A stretch of 64,000 nt of DNA. Origin: Reinekea sp. G2M2-21 (GTDB lineage: Bacteria > Pseudomonadota > Gammaproteobacteria > Pseudomonadales > Natronospirillaceae). Within the stretch, counting starts at the first letter, position 1. The number at the start of each line of letters is the position of its first letter. A model generated the notes under the pieces. The model searched no databases. It was not told the DNA's origin and saw nothing but the letters and a program-made list of their open reading frames with translations. The stretch spans positions 372,001 through 436,000 of the forward strand of contig NZ_JADPQG010000004.1 in assembly GCF_015687175.1 (NCBI RefSeq), in the 5' to 3' direction. The position numbers and the translations under genes were made by a program. Positions 29,551 through 39,950 of this stretch are shown piece after piece.

Positions 29551-30151
29551 AGTGCTCTTCCTTTTCTTTATTCGAGTTGATGAGTTCTTGCATCGTGGTT
29601 AGATCCTGCGGGGTATCCAGATCCCACCGAGCATTTTTTACGGCAACCACATGACAGCGTTGTTCGTGTAATAATTTTTGAGCACCTTTAGTGCCGGAAA
29701 GCGTGCTTAACTGTTGGCGGAAATGCGCTGGAAAAAGAACCGGTGGACCGGTGTATTTGAGATCTTTAGCGACTTGGATCTGCTTGCCATCCCACTGTTG
29801 CATAAACTCATATAAAGCTTTGCCAGTGAGGCGCCATTGGTCAATCAACAGGATAAGATAGCCTTTGGACGGTGGTACGATATTTGAAACACCAAACGCG
29901 ATGGAATTTCCCAACCCTTGTTGCCAGTCGGGACAGTGCAATAGGTTGACACCCTGTGGAATTGATTCGTTAGGAGACCAACAACCTGTCACTAGACTGA
30001 CCGGGCAGTTCAACGACAAAGCCTTGTCGAGCGTATGACGCCACAGGGGTTTATCGTGCACAGCAATGTTTTGTTTGGCTACCCCTAAGCGTGAGGAGGC
30101 ACCGGCGGCAGGAATCACTATGTGCACATCGCTTTGCTGGGAGGGTGTCAT
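29537..30151 (-). CDS. mocA: Molybdenum cofactor cytidylyltransferase-like protein (MocA family)
   Basis: A 204-residue nucleotidyltransferase. It opens [20 protein letters not shown], a variant of the AAGxSxRMGxxK nucleotide-binding loop, and has the metal-binding region LLIDQWRL and [10 protein letters not shown]. MocA adds CMP to Mo-molybdopterin for enzymes of the xanthine oxidase family, which matches the iorAB genes directly downstream. First gene of the operon, with a start preceded by GAGC. The 180 bases upstream, before the MITE, must hold the promoter. Confidence 0.88.
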   Translation of the reverse strand: MTPSQQSDVHIVIPAAGASSRLGVAKQNIAVHDKPLWRHTLDKALSLNCPVSLVTGCWSPNESIPQGVNLLHCPDWQQGLGNSIAFGVSNIVPPSKGYLILLIDQWRLTGKALYEFMQQWDGKQIQVAKDLKYTGPPVLFPAHFRQQLSTLSGTKGAQKLLHEQRCHVVAVKNARWDLDTPQDLTTMQELINSNKEKEEHYDLT

Positions 30152-30334
30152 GTCAGTTGCTCTTCTTTTTATGGGTAAAACGACATTTAGTACGTACTTA
30201 GTTTACAGATGGATGAGGTCATGTGAACGTTTCAAACATTTATTAACCCCATCGGCGTCCAAAGCCGTGACAGTGGCTTCAGAATAGAGCGAATTTAGGT
30301 AGATGCAACGGCTTTTCAACTTGGATTTTAACTA

Positions 30335-30598
30335 GGGCAACTCTGATTAATGCAAATCACCTCAGTCCTATCAGATTGAAGGATGAGCGAGGCGTGTGTC
30401 GCCGAGAATGGCAAGTCCTTTTAAAAACACACAACAATGCTCAGTCATCGATCTGAAGGGCCCGAAGGGCGGACCTGAAATGCCAAATTTCTTTGTTAAG
30501 TCCTTTGCCAAGATAATGAATATGGTCCGTAGAACTTGCCTCGAAATTTGCCCATTTCTACACCCGCTGAGGTAGATAGCAATTACTCAGAGTTGCCC
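30335..30598. mobile_element. MITE-like element 2 (264 bp)
   Basis: The termini read GGGCAACTCTGA-(T/G)-TAAT on the two strands, a 12-bp perfect inverted repeat continued with partial identity to ACCTCAG. There is no transposase frame. Internally the GAGAATGGCAAGTCCTTTT segment at about 30405 matches 16 of 19 bases of a segment in element 1 (around 4780), so both probably descend from one family. A possible degraded 4-bp target duplication is CTAG on the left and CTCG on the right. The right end lies eight bases from the stop of the SetA-like gene. Confidence 0.7.
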
Positions 30599-30605
30599 TC
30601 GCGTT

Positions 30606-31799
30606 TCAGAAATACTCTTGATTTTGTCGGCGTCGATAAACCAGCATCAGAATAATCATGCACAGAATGGCGATGAGAGCGCCGACAAAAACTGCTTTGA
30701 ACGTGAGAACCTGGGCAATAATACCCGTCAACGACGTTCCAATAACGGAGCCGGTTTTTAACAGGTTGCTGTAAAGAGCCGACGCTGTGCCAGTTTGCCC
30801 GGGCATCAGGTCCTGGATGATAGTTATTCCCAGACCGGCAAAAATACCAAAATAAATACCGTTAAATACCTGAATAGCAATCAAAGACCAGAAGGTCGTA
30901 ACGCATAACGTTGCTGTGTAAAAAATGGCGCCGCTGGTTGCAGCAATCAGCAAGAGTTTGATTTTTCCAAAACGAGCGCTCCAACGACCAACCATAAGCA
31001 TAAACGGGATTTCAAGCCCTGCGGTCAGCCCCATTAAAATACCCGCGGTATAACCTGGCAATTCGGTTTCATTGACCAAATACAGTGGAATTGCTGTGAT
31101 ATAAAGACTGTTGGCCAAAAAACCGAAGGCCATGGCAACACTCATCAGCCAAAGGGCTGCAGAATAAACGGGCTTTCTGACAGGTGTGTTTTGAGCATGC
31201 TCAGGGGTTGCGCTGTCTTTTGTGTTAGATGGCTGCGCATTTAAATCCGGCAGTGCAACATAGCCAAAGATCAACACAATTACGGCAAGAACCGTTGCCA
31301 CTAGGAAGGACGCTTGGAAGCCAAATGCGTCAACCAGCAGAAATGCGATAGGTGGTCCGACGATCCAGGCAGCGGACATCAGGGAGCGCATTTTTGAGTT
31401 GATGCTAACCGCGGCTTTACCCTGGCGGTCAGCGTACCAGCGAATAATGGTGAAGAGCTGGGGTTGGGCGGCACTGGCGATGCCCATCAGTAAGATGCCG
31501 ACCAGAAGAACTTGCCAGAACGCGTTGGCGTTGGCGTAGATAAAGGTGGCGAAGACAAGGGCACTGGTCGCAACCAAAAAGATTTTTTTTGCGTTCATGC
31601 CTCGGTCCGTTCGATGCCCGAGGAACTGGCTGACTACAATGCCGCTAATGGTCATAGCGATGGTATAAAGCCCGACATACATCGGTTGCACGGATAAGCC
31701 TTCAATGAGGAACAGGCCCATAACCGGTAAGACAAAACTCATTCCTAACCCGGTTATAAACGCAACCACAGGCAAGGCAAAACTTGGAGACATTTTCAT
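30606..31799 (-). CDS. MFS sugar efflux transporter, SetA/SetB-like
   Basis: A 397-residue major facilitator with about twelve membrane helices. The stretch TIIQDLMPGQTGTASALYSN in the second half matches the sugar-efflux (Set) group, which exports lactose, glucose or toxic sugar analogues. The loop between helices 2 and 3 has the usual HRTDRGMNAKK. ATG 31799 (MKMSPSFALP) is preferred to the GTG at 31823, which lacks a ribosome site. It stands alone between a MITE and uvrA. Confidence 0.82.
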   Translation of the reverse strand: MKMSPSFALPVVAFITGLGMSFVLPVMGLFLIEGLSVQPMYVGLYTIAMTISGIVVSQFLGHRTDRGMNAKKIFLVATSALVFATFIYANANAFWQVLLVGILLMGIASAAQPQLFTIIRWYADRQGKAAVSINSKMRSLMSAAWIVGPPIAFLLVDAFGFQASFLVATVLAVIVLIFGYVALPDLNAQPSNTKDSATPEHAQNTPVRKPVYSAALWLMSVAMAFGFLANSLYITAIPLYLVNETELPGYTAGILMGLTAGLEIPFMLMVGRWSARFGKIKLLLIAATSGAIFYTATLCVTTFWSLIAIQVFNGIYFGIFAGLGITIIQDLMPGQTGTASALYSNLLKTGSVIGTSLTGIIAQVLTFKAVFVGALIAILCMIILMLVYRRRQNQEYF

Positions 31800-32032
31800 A
31801 GTGTTCCGGTTTAACAGTGGCACAGCGCAGCAATCTGCATATCGCGTTTAATCGATGCAGACAGAAAACGGGTTACTCGCCAAGAAAGATTTTAGTTTAG
31901 ATCAGAATAGAGGCGGCGGTAAGTCACTCTGGTAGGTGACTTGAATGAAAGCGCGTGGCCTGATGCTCGCAATAACTCGTGCACAGGCCAGTCCATCTGC
32001 TGTCAACGGACACACATTCTGGCAAACATATT

Positions 32033-34861
32033 TTATTGACGCTCCAATAACGGGCGCAAATATTTTCCGGTGACGGATTTTTTGTCTAAAGCAACATCTT
32101 CTGGCGAACCCGTAGAGACAATCTTGCCACCTTTAACGCCGCCTTCGGGTCCAAGATCGATAATCCAGTCGCCAGTTTTAACCACATCCAGATTATGCTC
32201 AATCACGACGACAGTATTACCGTTGTCCCTTAACCGATGCAGTACCTCAAGCAATTGCTTAATGTCATGGAAGTGAAGGCCTGTTGTCGGTTCATCCAGA
32301 ATATACAACGTGCTGCCGGTGTCTCGCTTAGACAGCTCACGAGCCAGTTTTACCCGCTGAGCCTCACCGCCGGACAAAGTTGTCGCGCTTTGCCCTAATT
32401 TGACATAGGACAGACCAACATCGGTCAACGTTTGTAGTTTGCGTTGCAGGGCTGGTATGGCATCAAAAAATTGCAGACCATCTTCAATGGTCATATCCAG
32501 AACTTCATGGATATTTTTCCCCTTGTAACGAATCTCGAGTGTTTCCCGGTTGTAACGTTTGCCGCTGCACACATCGCAGGGAACATAAATATCCGCCAGA
32601 AAATGCATCTCTACTTTAATAAGACCGTCGCCCTGGCAAGCTTCGCAGCGGCCGCCTTTGACGTTAAAGCTGAAGCGACCAGGGGCATAGCCTCGCGAAC
32701 GTGATTCCTGAGTGGCCGCAAACAAATCCCGTATGGCGGTAAAAATGCCGGTGTACGTAGCCGGATTAGAACGCGGTGTGCGTCCGATTGGGCTTTGGTC
32801 AATATCGACGACTTTGTCAAAGTGTTGAAGACCCTCAATAGTTTTATGTGGAGCGGCCGTTAAGGTTGTCGCTTTATTCAGTGCGGTTGCCGCTAATGGG
32901 TATAGAGTCTGATTGATCAGCGTCGATTTTCCAGAACCTGAAACACCCGTGATACATGTAAACAGCCCGACCGGAATCGACAGATCAACATTCTGTAAGT
33001 TATTTCCATTTGCGCCGCGCACAACTAACTGTCGTTTTGGGTCATTAACCGCACGTTCAGTGGGGACAGCAATTTTCTTTTTGCCACTGAGGTATTGGCC
33101 GGTAAGGGAGTTTTTCGTTTTCATGATTTTTTCTGGTGTACCAGAAGCGATAATCTCACCACCATGGACGCCAGCGCCTGGTCCAATGTCCAGAACCCAG
33201 TCTGCCATCCGAATAGCGTCCTCATCGTGTTCAACCACCAGCACGCTGTTTCCCAGGTCCCGCAAATCGGTCAAGGTTTTTAACAGGCGATCATTATCGC
33301 GTTGATGCAGGCCGATGGATGGTTCGTCAAGAATATACATAACGCCGACCAAGCCGGCACCAATCTGGCTGGCCAGGCGGATACGTTGCGTTTCGCCGCC
33401 TGAGAGCGTATCGGCACTGCGGTCGAGACTCAGGTAGTCCAAACCAACGTTTTCGAGGAAGCTCAATCGTTGCAGAATTTCGCGAAGGATTTTTTCTGCG
33501 ATCTGCGCTTTGTTACCAGACAATTGCAGCGAGTGATAATAACGGACGGCGTCGGCAATCGACATGCGCGTAACTTCAGGCAAGGTTACACCGTCGACAA
33601 AAACATGACGCGAACTTTCTTTCAACCGACTGCCATGGCAAGCAGGGCAATGTTGTTCCGCCAAATACTTCGATAACTCTTCGCGAACAGAGTTGCTGTC
33701 CGTTTCTCGGTAGCGCCGTTCCATATTCGGAATGACGCCTTCAAAGGTGTGCGTGCGGCTATAAACGGCACCACGGCTATTGACATAATTAAAGTCTATT
33801 TCGACATCCCCAGAGCCCTCTAAAACGGCCTTCTGGAATTTTTTCGGTAGCTTCTCAAACGGTTTGTCCAGATCCACGTTAAAGTGCTCAGCCAAAGAAT
33901 TCAGCTGACTGAAATAATAGACAGCCCGCCGATCCCACCCGGCGATGGCGCCTTCTGCCAATGTCAGTTGCACGTCTCGCACAACTTTATTTCGGTCAAA
34001 ATATTGCTTTAAACCTAAACCGTCGCATTCTTCGCAAGCGCCAGCAGGGTTGTTGAATGAAAACATTCGCGGTTCGAGTTCGGCAATCGCGTAGCCACAG
34101 ATTGGGCAGGCAAACTTATTTGAAAACAGTAGGTCTTCGCCGTCGCCATCCATCCATGCAACTTGAGCAATTCCGCCAGACAACGTTAAGCAGGTTTCGA
34201 ACGATTCTGCCAAACGCAATTGAATATCGTCGCGGGCTTTGAAGCGATCAACCACCGCTTCAATGCTGTGCTTCTTGCGTTTATCCAGTTCAGGAACTTC
34301 GTCCAGATCCATCACGGTGCCATCAACGCGCACGCGGACAAAACCTTGTGCTTTTAGCTCATTAAAAATGTGTAAATGCTCACCTTTGCGATCTCTGATC
34401 AGTGGTGCGAGCATCATCAGTTTGCTGCCTTCCGGCAGCGCAATCACCTGGTCGACCATTTGACTGATGGTCTGTGCTTCCAACGGTTCACCGTGCTCAG
34501 GACAACGCGGCTCGCCGACTCGAGCATAAAGCAGACGTAGATAGTCGTAAATTTCAGTGGTGGTTCCAACGGTTGAGCGTGGGTTGTGACTGGTGGTTTT
34601 CTGTTCGATAGATATGGCAGGCGATAGGCCTTCGATGTGGTCTACATCTGGTTTTTCCATCATCGACAGGAATTGTCGGGCATAGGTCGATAGCGATTCA
34701 ACGTAACGCCGCTGTCCTTCCGCGTACAGGGTATCGAAAGCAAGTGAGGATTTACCCGACCCGGATAGGCCGGTAATAACAACCAGCTTATCTCGTGGAA
34801 TGTCGATGGAAATGTTCTTCAGGTTGTGGGTACGGGCACCCTGGACGGAAATTTTGTCCAT
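32033..34861 (-). CDS. uvrA: Excinuclease ABC subunit A
   Basis: The DNA damage-recognition ATPase of nucleotide excision repair, 942 residues, which is standard. Two ABC cassettes are complete: Walker [10 protein letters not shown] and [10 protein letters not shown], signatures [12 protein letters not shown] and [12 protein letters not shown]. Zinc fingers are [11 protein letters not shown] and CEACQGDG...CDVCSGKRY. The ATG at 34861 follows GAGG and fits the family start ([14 protein letters not shown]); an upstream extension to 34930 is rejected. An SOS box lies about 200 bases upstream. Confidence 0.98.
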   Translation of the reverse strand: MDKISVQGARTHNLKNISIDIPRDKLVVITGLSGSGKSSLAFDTLYAEGQRRYVESLSTYARQFLSMMEKPDVDHIEGLSPAISIEQKTTSHNPRSTVGTTTEIYDYLRLLYARVGEPRCPEHGEPLEAQTISQMVDQVIALPEGSKLMMLAPLIRDRKGEHLHIFNELKAQGFVRVRVDGTVMDLDEVPELDKRKKHSIEAVVDRFKARDDIQLRLAESFETCLTLSGGIAQVAWMDGDGEDLLFSNKFACPICGYAIAELEPRMFSFNNPAGACEECDGLGLKQYFDRNKVVRDVQLTLAEGAIAGWDRRAVYYFSQLNSLAEHFNVDLDKPFEKLPKKFQKAVLEGSGDVEIDFNYVNSRGAVYSRTHTFEGVIPNMERRYRETDSNSVREELSKYLAEQHCPACHGSRLKESSRHVFVDGVTLPEVTRMSIADAVRYYHSLQLSGNKAQIAEKILREILQRLSFLENVGLDYLSLDRSADTLSGGETQRIRLASQIGAGLVGVMYILDEPSIGLHQRDNDRLLKTLTDLRDLGNSVLVVEHDEDAIRMADWVLDIGPGAGVHGGEIIASGTPEKIMKTKNSLTGQYLSGKKKIAVPTERAVNDPKRQLVVRGANGNNLQNVDLSIPVGLFTCITGVSGSGKSTLINQTLYPLAATALNKATTLTAAPHKTIEGLQHFDKVVDIDQSPIGRTPRSNPATYTGIFTAIRDLFAATQESRSRGYAPGRFSFNVKGGRCEACQGDGLIKVEMHFLADIYVPCDVCSGKRYNRETLEIRYKGKNIHEVLDMTIEDGLQFFDAIPALQRKLQTLTDVGLSYVKLGQSATTLSGGEAQRVKLARELSKRDTGSTLYILDEPTTGLHFHDIKQLLEVLHRLRDNGNTVVVIEHNLDVVKTGDWIIDLGPEGGVKGGKIVSTGSPEDVALDKKSVTGKYLRPLLERQ

Positions 34862-35192
34862 GTCATCCTCAAATTTGGCGAAAACAAAAGCGCAAAGAAA
34901 GCATAATTCGGCAATAAGATCCAGCGGCACAGACTTGTCTGCTGCAGAAAGTCTGCGCCGCCTAATTCAGATTGGCAGCAAGCTGGGGTGTCATACTGAC
35001 AAATCTGAAGTTTGGATCTGCGTTTCGAGTGCGTGAATTCGAAAAGCGCCTAAATTGTGCTGTATGGATGTACAGTTTGCAATGGTTTTTTTTGAGTGTC
35101 GTCAGGTTTAGCGATCAACACTCATTATGGCCTATGGTGACTGACCTGAGTCTGATAGAATCCGCGCGATTTCATATTTTACGTTGTTGTCT
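34862..35192. other. Divergent promoter region of about 330 bases
   Basis: No gene is seen here. It holds the SOS box and, presumably, the uvrA promoter and the promoter of the MFS-ssb genes. Short frames on both strands lack ribosome sites. Confidence 0.7.
35060..35075. promoter_or_regulatory. LexA (SOS) box between uvrA and the MFS-ssb genes
   Basis: CTGTATGGATGTACAG matches the consensus CTGT-N8-ACAG exactly at both ends and 13 of 16 positions of the ideal CTGTATATATATACAG. It is placed as in Pseudomonas and E. coli, in the divergent region upstream of uvrA, and could control both directions. Confidence 0.88.
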
Positions 35193-36389
35193 ATGGCTTT
35201 TAATAGTGTGGAGCGAAAAGCTCTGACTGGGCTCGCAATGCTTTACGCCAGTCGTATGCTCGGTTTGTTCATGGTGTTACCGGTGTTGTCTTTGTACGGC
35301 ATGGATCTGGAGAAGGCATCGCCGCAGACATTGGGTTTGGCACTGGGAATTTATGGCATTACGCAAGCGTTATTGCAGATTCCGTTTGGGGCTGCGTCGG
35401 ATCGATTTGGTCGTAAACCCCTGATAGTCTTAGGTCTGGTTATATTTTTGGTTGGCAGCATTGTGGCTGCATTATCTACTCATGTGATGGGGCTGGTGTT
35501 TGGTCGTGCATTGCAAGGCGCCGGTGCAATATCCAGTGTTGTACTCGCTCTGTTGGCCGACTATACCCGCGAAAGCGAACGTTCCAAGGCAATGGCGATA
35601 GTAGGTGCTGTTATTGGCAGTTCTTTTGTTGTTGCCGTGATGATAGGTCCCTGGATTGCTGGTTTCGGAGGTTTGGCCGGCTTGTTCTGGTTTACCGCAG
35701 GTTTGGCTTTGCTGGGCATGTTGGTTCTGTTGTGGCTGCCTCCTGTACCCGGATTGCAGATTCATCAAGAGCGTAAATTTCATGCGTCTCAAATTGGCCA
35801 GGTATTGCGAGACGGAAATGTCTTAATTTTGAGTCTGGGTGTATTTTTGCTGCATATGACCATGACCGCGTTGTTTGTCGCCTTGCCTATTGTGTTAGTT
35901 GATCGCGGTTTTGCGGCGGATGATCTCGGACAGGTATATGCTCCGGTCATGATCATTGCCTTTTTAGGCATGGCACCCATGATGATGTTGTCAGAGCGCA
36001 ACAACGCTCAGGTGAAATTTTTGCGTTTGGCTGCAGTGCTGATTTCCATTGCGCTGGTTGCTCTGGTCGGTGTGAAGGCTGGAGCTGCGTCTGCGCTGGC
36101 ATTGTTGCTGTTTTTTGTGGGGTTTAACTTCATCGAAGCAACATTGCCTTCGCTGTTGAGTCGCAAGGCTGAAGCGCAAAGCCGAGGCACAGCGATGGGG
36201 GTGTTCGCAACGGCGCAGTTCATTGGTGCGGCTGCAGGTGGCATGGTAGGTGGTCTGCTGTTTGCGAATCAGCAGCTGTTGCCGATTGTCGCCGTTGGGT
36301 TTGGCGCACAGATTGTCTGGATTGTATTGTTGGGTTTGGTAAAACCGGTCAAATCGACCCAAACGACGCCAACCGAGTCAGTTGGCTAA
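35193..36389 (+). CDS. MFS transporter (uvrA-ssb associated, YajR-like core)
   Basis: A 398-residue major facilitator with about twelve helices. The first half shows ASRMLGLFMVLPVLSLYG and the loop GAASDRFGRKPLI; motif C-like GAVIGSSFVVAVMIGPWIAG follows. It resembles YajR without the C-terminal ferredoxin-like domain. The same gene sits between uvrA and ssb in Pseudomonas; its cargo is unknown. ATG 35193 is favoured over the in-frame TTG at 35184. Confidence 0.87.
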   Translation: MAFNSVERKALTGLAMLYASRMLGLFMVLPVLSLYGMDLEKASPQTLGLALGIYGITQALLQIPFGAASDRFGRKPLIVLGLVIFLVGSIVAALSTHVMGLVFGRALQGAGAISSVVLALLADYTRESERSKAMAIVGAVIGSSFVVAVMIGPWIAGFGGLAGLFWFTAGLALLGMLVLLWLPPVPGLQIHQERKFHASQIGQVLRDGNVLILSLGVFLLHMTMTALFVALPIVLVDRGFAADDLGQVYAPVMIIAFLGMAPMMMLSERNNAQVKFLRLAAVLISIALVALVGVKAGAASALALLLFFVGFNFIEATLPSLLSRKAEAQSRGTAMGVFATAQFIGAAAGGMVGGLLFANQQLLPIVAVGFGAQIVWIVLLGLVKPVKSTQTTPTESVG

Positions 36390-36464
36390 CTGAATTTGTC
36401 CTTGAGGTTAGGGTAAATCTCAAGGATAGTTAATTGATTAGAGAAATAGCAGATAGGAACGTTT

Positions 36465-37031
36465 ATGGCAAAGGGTACAGTGAACAAGGTCATCATCTTG
36501 GGTCGGCTCGGGCAGGATCCGGAAGTCCGGTCCACTGCGTCAGGCACACAAATTGTGAACTTGAATGTAGCAACCAATGAAATCGGCCGAGCTGATGAGC
36601 AGGGCAATCGGCAAGAACATACCGAGTGGCATCGCATAACACTGTTTGGACGTATGGCAGAAAACGCTGCTCAATATCTGCGTAAAGGCTCAATGGTTTA
36701 TATTGAAGGTCGCTTGCAGACTCGTAAGTGGCAAGATCAAAACGGTCAAGATCGCTACTCAACCGATATTGTCGGTAATGAAATGCAATTTATTGGTGGT
36801 CGAAATGACGGCGGTGGTAATCAGGGCTTCGGGCAGCAGGCACCTCAGCAGGGTAGCTACAATCAGCCTGCTCAGGGCGGTTATAATCAACCTGCTCAGG
36901 GTGGTTTTAATCAGCCGCAATCGGGTGGTTACTCGAACCAACCTCAGCAGAAACCGGCAACGCAGACACCGCCACCGGCTCAGCCAGCACCAGGTGGCTT
37001 TGACGACTTTGATGATGATATCCCTTTTTGA
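36465..37031 (+). CDS. ssb: Single-stranded DNA-binding protein
   Basis: 188 residues: an OB fold at residues ~1-110 ([36 protein letters not shown]), then a Gln/Gly/Pro linker with tandem GGYNQPAQ-type repeats, and the conserved acidic tip DDFDDDIPF that recruits partner proteins. AGGA precedes the ATG at seven bases. A strong terminator follows, and the gene may be SOS-linked through the box upstream of the MFS gene. Confidence 0.98.
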   Translation: MAKGTVNKVIILGRLGQDPEVRSTASGTQIVNLNVATNEIGRADEQGNRQEHTEWHRITLFGRMAENAAQYLRKGSMVYIEGRLQTRKWQDQNGQDRYSTDIVGNEMQFIGGRNDGGGNQGFGQQAPQQGSYNQPAQGGYNQPAQGGFNQPQSGGYSNQPQQKPATQTPPPAQPAPGGFDDFDDDIPF

Positions 37032-37066
37032 GGATAAGTTTCTCATTCTAAATTAATACCCAAAAG

Positions 37067-37091
37067 ACCCGGATTTAGACCGGGTTTTTTT
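37067..37091 (+). terminator. Intrinsic terminator after ssb
   Basis: ACCCGG/CCGGGT 6-bp stem, 7-nt loop, then a run of six or seven T residues, 36 bases after the ssb stop. Confidence 0.92.
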
Positions 37092-37223
37092 AGTTCAGCA
37101 AGGGCTAGTCAGCAGAACGACGGAGAAATCGGTGTTGGCAAATTGCCATATCCTGCTTCAACGCTGTGCTTCTCGCTAGCAGCTGCCTATAATTCTGACA
37201 TCGTTCATTCAGCTAGGTGTGTT

Positions 37224-38120
37224 GTGCCAGATTTTTCAGATTCTCTCAGTTTCCTCATTCTCGGCAGCGATCGTCAGGTCGGTCGATCACTTATTCAGTA
37301 CCTCGATAGTCGTCAAATACCTTATCAAGCCTGTTCTTCCGAGCAATTGGCATCACCGGATGAGGTTGGGAAGATCGTTGCTGCTGCGCAATCCTGTAGC
37401 TATGTTGTGAATGTGTTGTTTGAAGAGCCTTCCGAAGGTACTGACGTTGATCTACCGTTCTGGTTAGGTCTGGCCAACAGCATTGCTGAAGCTTGTGCGC
37501 AATGTCATAAGCCTCTGTTTCAGCTTTCCAGCGGACTTGTCTTTGCGGGGAAAAGCTCAAGAGCCTATGTGGAAACTGACTTGCCCGATGCTCATTCGGC
37601 CCTGGGCCGAACCTATATCGATATTGAGCAGGAAGTCGTCGAGCGATGGTCGAAAACGGTTTTGTTAAGAGCCAGTTGGTTGTTCAGTGAACAGGATGGT
37701 AACTATCTGACTCAATTGGTTGGTGCTGCTGTCCGGCTGGAAACGTTGAAGGTGTCAGGTCATCTGCGTGGGTGCCCGACCTATGCTATGACGGCGGCTA
37801 AGGTTTTGGTTGCGATGGCCGAACAGGTCGACTGCGGCGCGGAACCTGAATTGTGGGGTGTGTATCACTATGCCGATAGTGACGCGTGCACCATGCATAC
37901 GTTCGCAAAAACAGTCATAACTGTTGTGAAGTCAATGACCGAAGTGAAGGTTGAAAGCCTTGAAGAGGGCAATAGCCCAGGCATGATTGATGCGGTCAAC
38001 GAATTGGAAAACTATGAACTTGGATGTAAGAGAATATTGTCGACCTTTGGGATTAAGCAACGTCCCTGGCGTCGAAGTATTCATGATGTATTGAAAGAAA
38101 AGTTTTCGTCTCACGGCTGA
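37224..38120 (+). CDS. RmlD-like NAD(P)-binding sugar-nucleotide reductase homologue
   Basis: A roughly 298-residue short-chain dehydrogenase of the dTDP-4-dehydrorhamnose reductase group. The Rossmann start is FLILGSDRQVGRSLIQYL. The core STSG..F.G and active-site region is recognisable as FQLSSGLVFAGKSSRAYVET, with Tyr in GRTYIDIEQEV where YGxxK would be, so the usual catalytic YxxxK pair is altered. The GTG at 37224 follows AGG and starts just before the Rossmann loop; a TTG at 37143 would add 27 unlikely residues. No polysaccharide genes are near, so its function is uncertain. Confidence 0.75.
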   Translation: MPDFSDSLSFLILGSDRQVGRSLIQYLDSRQIPYQACSSEQLASPDEVGKIVAAAQSCSYVVNVLFEEPSEGTDVDLPFWLGLANSIAEACAQCHKPLFQLSSGLVFAGKSSRAYVETDLPDAHSALGRTYIDIEQEVVERWSKTVLLRASWLFSEQDGNYLTQLVGAAVRLETLKVSGHLRGCPTYAMTAAKVLVAMAEQVDCGAEPELWGVYHYADSDACTMHTFAKTVITVVKSMTEVKVESLEEGNSPGMIDAVNELENYELGCKRILSTFGIKQRPWRRSIHDVLKEKFSSHG

Positions 38121-38186
38121 AAGCACTCAAGAATCGGGCGTTCTGTCCGATCTATCTTACAAAACGTATTAAGGTGACGGCGTGTA

Positions 38187-38855
38187 ATGGCCTCAAATGA
38201 TCTCAGCAAAATGCGCCTCGCAGCAGGATTGAACATAAACCTTGAGGTTGAAGGTGGTGATGGGCGACGTCACAAGGGTACCTTCATTGGTATGGTTCCG
38301 GGGCGTTCAGTGCTGGTAACTACGCCAATGTTGGGTGAAAATCGGCCTTTATTGCTGCGCAAAGAGCAGACATTGATATGCCGTTTTTTTGCACACAAGG
38401 TAGCATGCGCCTTTCGTAGCCAGGTCGTGCACATCTGTACCACGCCATTGCACTATCTGCATCTGGGTTGGCCGACGCAAGTGGAGGTCGGTACGGTACG
38501 TAAGTCTGAACGCGTATTGGCAAATCTTCAGGTGTCGATCGTCAATCAATCAGATGCAACCTGGGAGCGAACCTTCGGTGCCATTGTCGACTTGTCGACA
38601 ACGGGTGCTCGATTGGAGTCCGTAGATCCTGTGGGTGCTATTGGTGATCAGATTCTGATCAGTGGTAAGGTTGTCATTGGTCATGTTACGCGGCTGATTT
38701 CAATCGAAGCTGTAATCCGGGCCGAGTTGGATCGCTTTGAGTTGGCCAACAGTACCGCCGCATATGGGATTGAATTCAAGTTTGTCTCAGATATTGATTT
38801 TCTGGCGTTGCAGGCTTTTGTTAACGGTCAGGTTGCCAAAGGGGCAGACCGTTAG
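38187..38855 (+). CDS. PilZ-domain c-di-GMP-binding protein, YcgR-like
   Basis: 222 residues with an N-terminal YcgR-N-like barrel (~1-100) and a C-terminal PilZ domain (~104-215). The c-di-GMP motifs are present: RKSERV (R-x-x-x-R type) and DLSTTGARLE (D/N-x-S-x-x-G). Such proteins often brake flagella or regulate envelope functions. AAGGTG precedes the ATG at ten bases. It is a single gene, convergent with ispB. Confidence 0.85.
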   Translation: MASNDLSKMRLAAGLNINLEVEGGDGRRHKGTFIGMVPGRSVLVTTPMLGENRPLLLRKEQTLICRFFAHKVACAFRSQVVHICTTPLHYLHLGWPTQVEVGTVRKSERVLANLQVSIVNQSDATWERTFGAIVDLSTTGARLESVDPVGAIGDQILISGKVVIGHVTRLISIEAVIRAELDRFELANSTAAYGIEFKFVSDIDFLALQAFVNGQVAKGADR

Positions 38856-38901
38856 TGGATTTTGATTGAGCGGGCCTGCTCAGTCTGAGCAGCCCATTGC
38901 A

Positions 38902-39870
38902 TCAACTGTTACGGGCAACCGCCAGATCGGCCAAGGCTAACATAGCGGATTTATACGAGCAGTCACTGAATTGGTTTAAGCATTCCTTCGCCTGTTGTGC
39001 GTGCTGTTCCGCTTTGGTCGTAACATATTCGAGCGACTCTGTGCGTTTGATGATGTCGAGTACGGTATCTAAATGCACCAAACCGCCTTTTCGAATGCAT
39101 TCGCGGATGATGGATCTATCTTCTTCCGTACCGTGTTCCATCGCATGTATCAGCGGAAGTGTGGGTTTTCCTTCGGCTAAATCGTCACCGACATTTTTAC
39201 CCAAGGTTTGTGAGTCTCCAGCGTAGTCTAGGACATCGTCAATCAGTTGGAAGGCTAACCCCAGATTGAGGCCGTAATCCGCCAGCGCTTGATTCTGTTC
39301 CGGTGTATAACCTGAAATAACGCCGGCTGTCTCGGCGGAGGCTTGGAACAGTATCGCTGTCTTACCGGTAATGACCTCCATATACTGCTGTTCAGAGGTA
39401 TTCGGGTTTTTGATATTCATTAATTGCATCACTTCACCTTCGGCGATTACCCGGGTGGTTGCGGAGAGCCGTGCCATAACATCCAGATTGCCCAGCTTGA
39501 CCAGCATCTCAAAAGAACGGGCATACAGAAAGTCGCCAACCAGAACGCTGGGAGAGTTCCCCCAATTGGCATTGGCGGTTGGTTTGCCGCGCCGCATGTC
39601 GGATTTGTCAACAACGTCGTCATGCAGCAATGTTGCGGTATGCAGGAACTCGATAATAGAAGCTAACAGGTGGTGTCGTGTATCTATTGTACCGGCTAAT
39701 CCGCCGCTTAATAGCACCAGCATCGGCCGAAGGCGCTTGCCACCACTGTCAATAATGTGTTCTGCGACCTTTTCGACCATGGGGACGTTGGAAGCGAGTT
39801 GTTCATGAATGGTTTTATTGACGGCGTCAAAGTCGCTGGCAACGGTCTGAAATACGGCTTTTTGGTCCAT
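38902..39870 (-). CDS. ispB: Octaprenyl/polyprenyl diphosphate synthase
   Basis: Makes the quinone side-chain precursor from FPP and IPP. The 322-residue enzyme shows the first aspartate-rich motif LLHDDVVDKSDMRRG and the second as LIDDVLDYAG. The ATG at 39870 matches the family length; the frame extends to 39942 without support. It is divergent from rplU-rpmA, the common arrangement in Gammaproteobacteria. Confidence 0.94.
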   Translation of the reverse strand: MDQKAVFQTVASDFDAVNKTIHEQLASNVPMVEKVAEHIIDSGGKRLRPMLVLLSGGLAGTIDTRHHLLASIIEFLHTATLLHDDVVDKSDMRRGKPTANANWGNSPSVLVGDFLYARSFEMLVKLGNLDVMARLSATTRVIAEGEVMQLMNIKNPNTSEQQYMEVITGKTAILFQASAETAGVISGYTPEQNQALADYGLNLGLAFQLIDDVLDYAGDSQTLGKNVGDDLAEGKPTLPLIHAMEHGTEEDRSIIRECIRKGGLVHLDTVLDIIKRTESLEYVTTKAEQHAQQAKECLNQFSDCSYKSAMLALADLAVARNS

Positions 39871-39950
39871 TGAACGAGGTGTCTGTAAGTGGCTTTTGCG
39901 CGTGATGCTAGGGTGCTGGCAGGAGGCTGTCAAGGTGGTCAAAAAACGAC

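Noticed and set aside
36840-37020. Repetitive stretch in ssb that could look like a tandem-repeat locus
   Set aside because: It is the normal Gln/Gly/Pro-rich linker of SSB with codon-level repeats.
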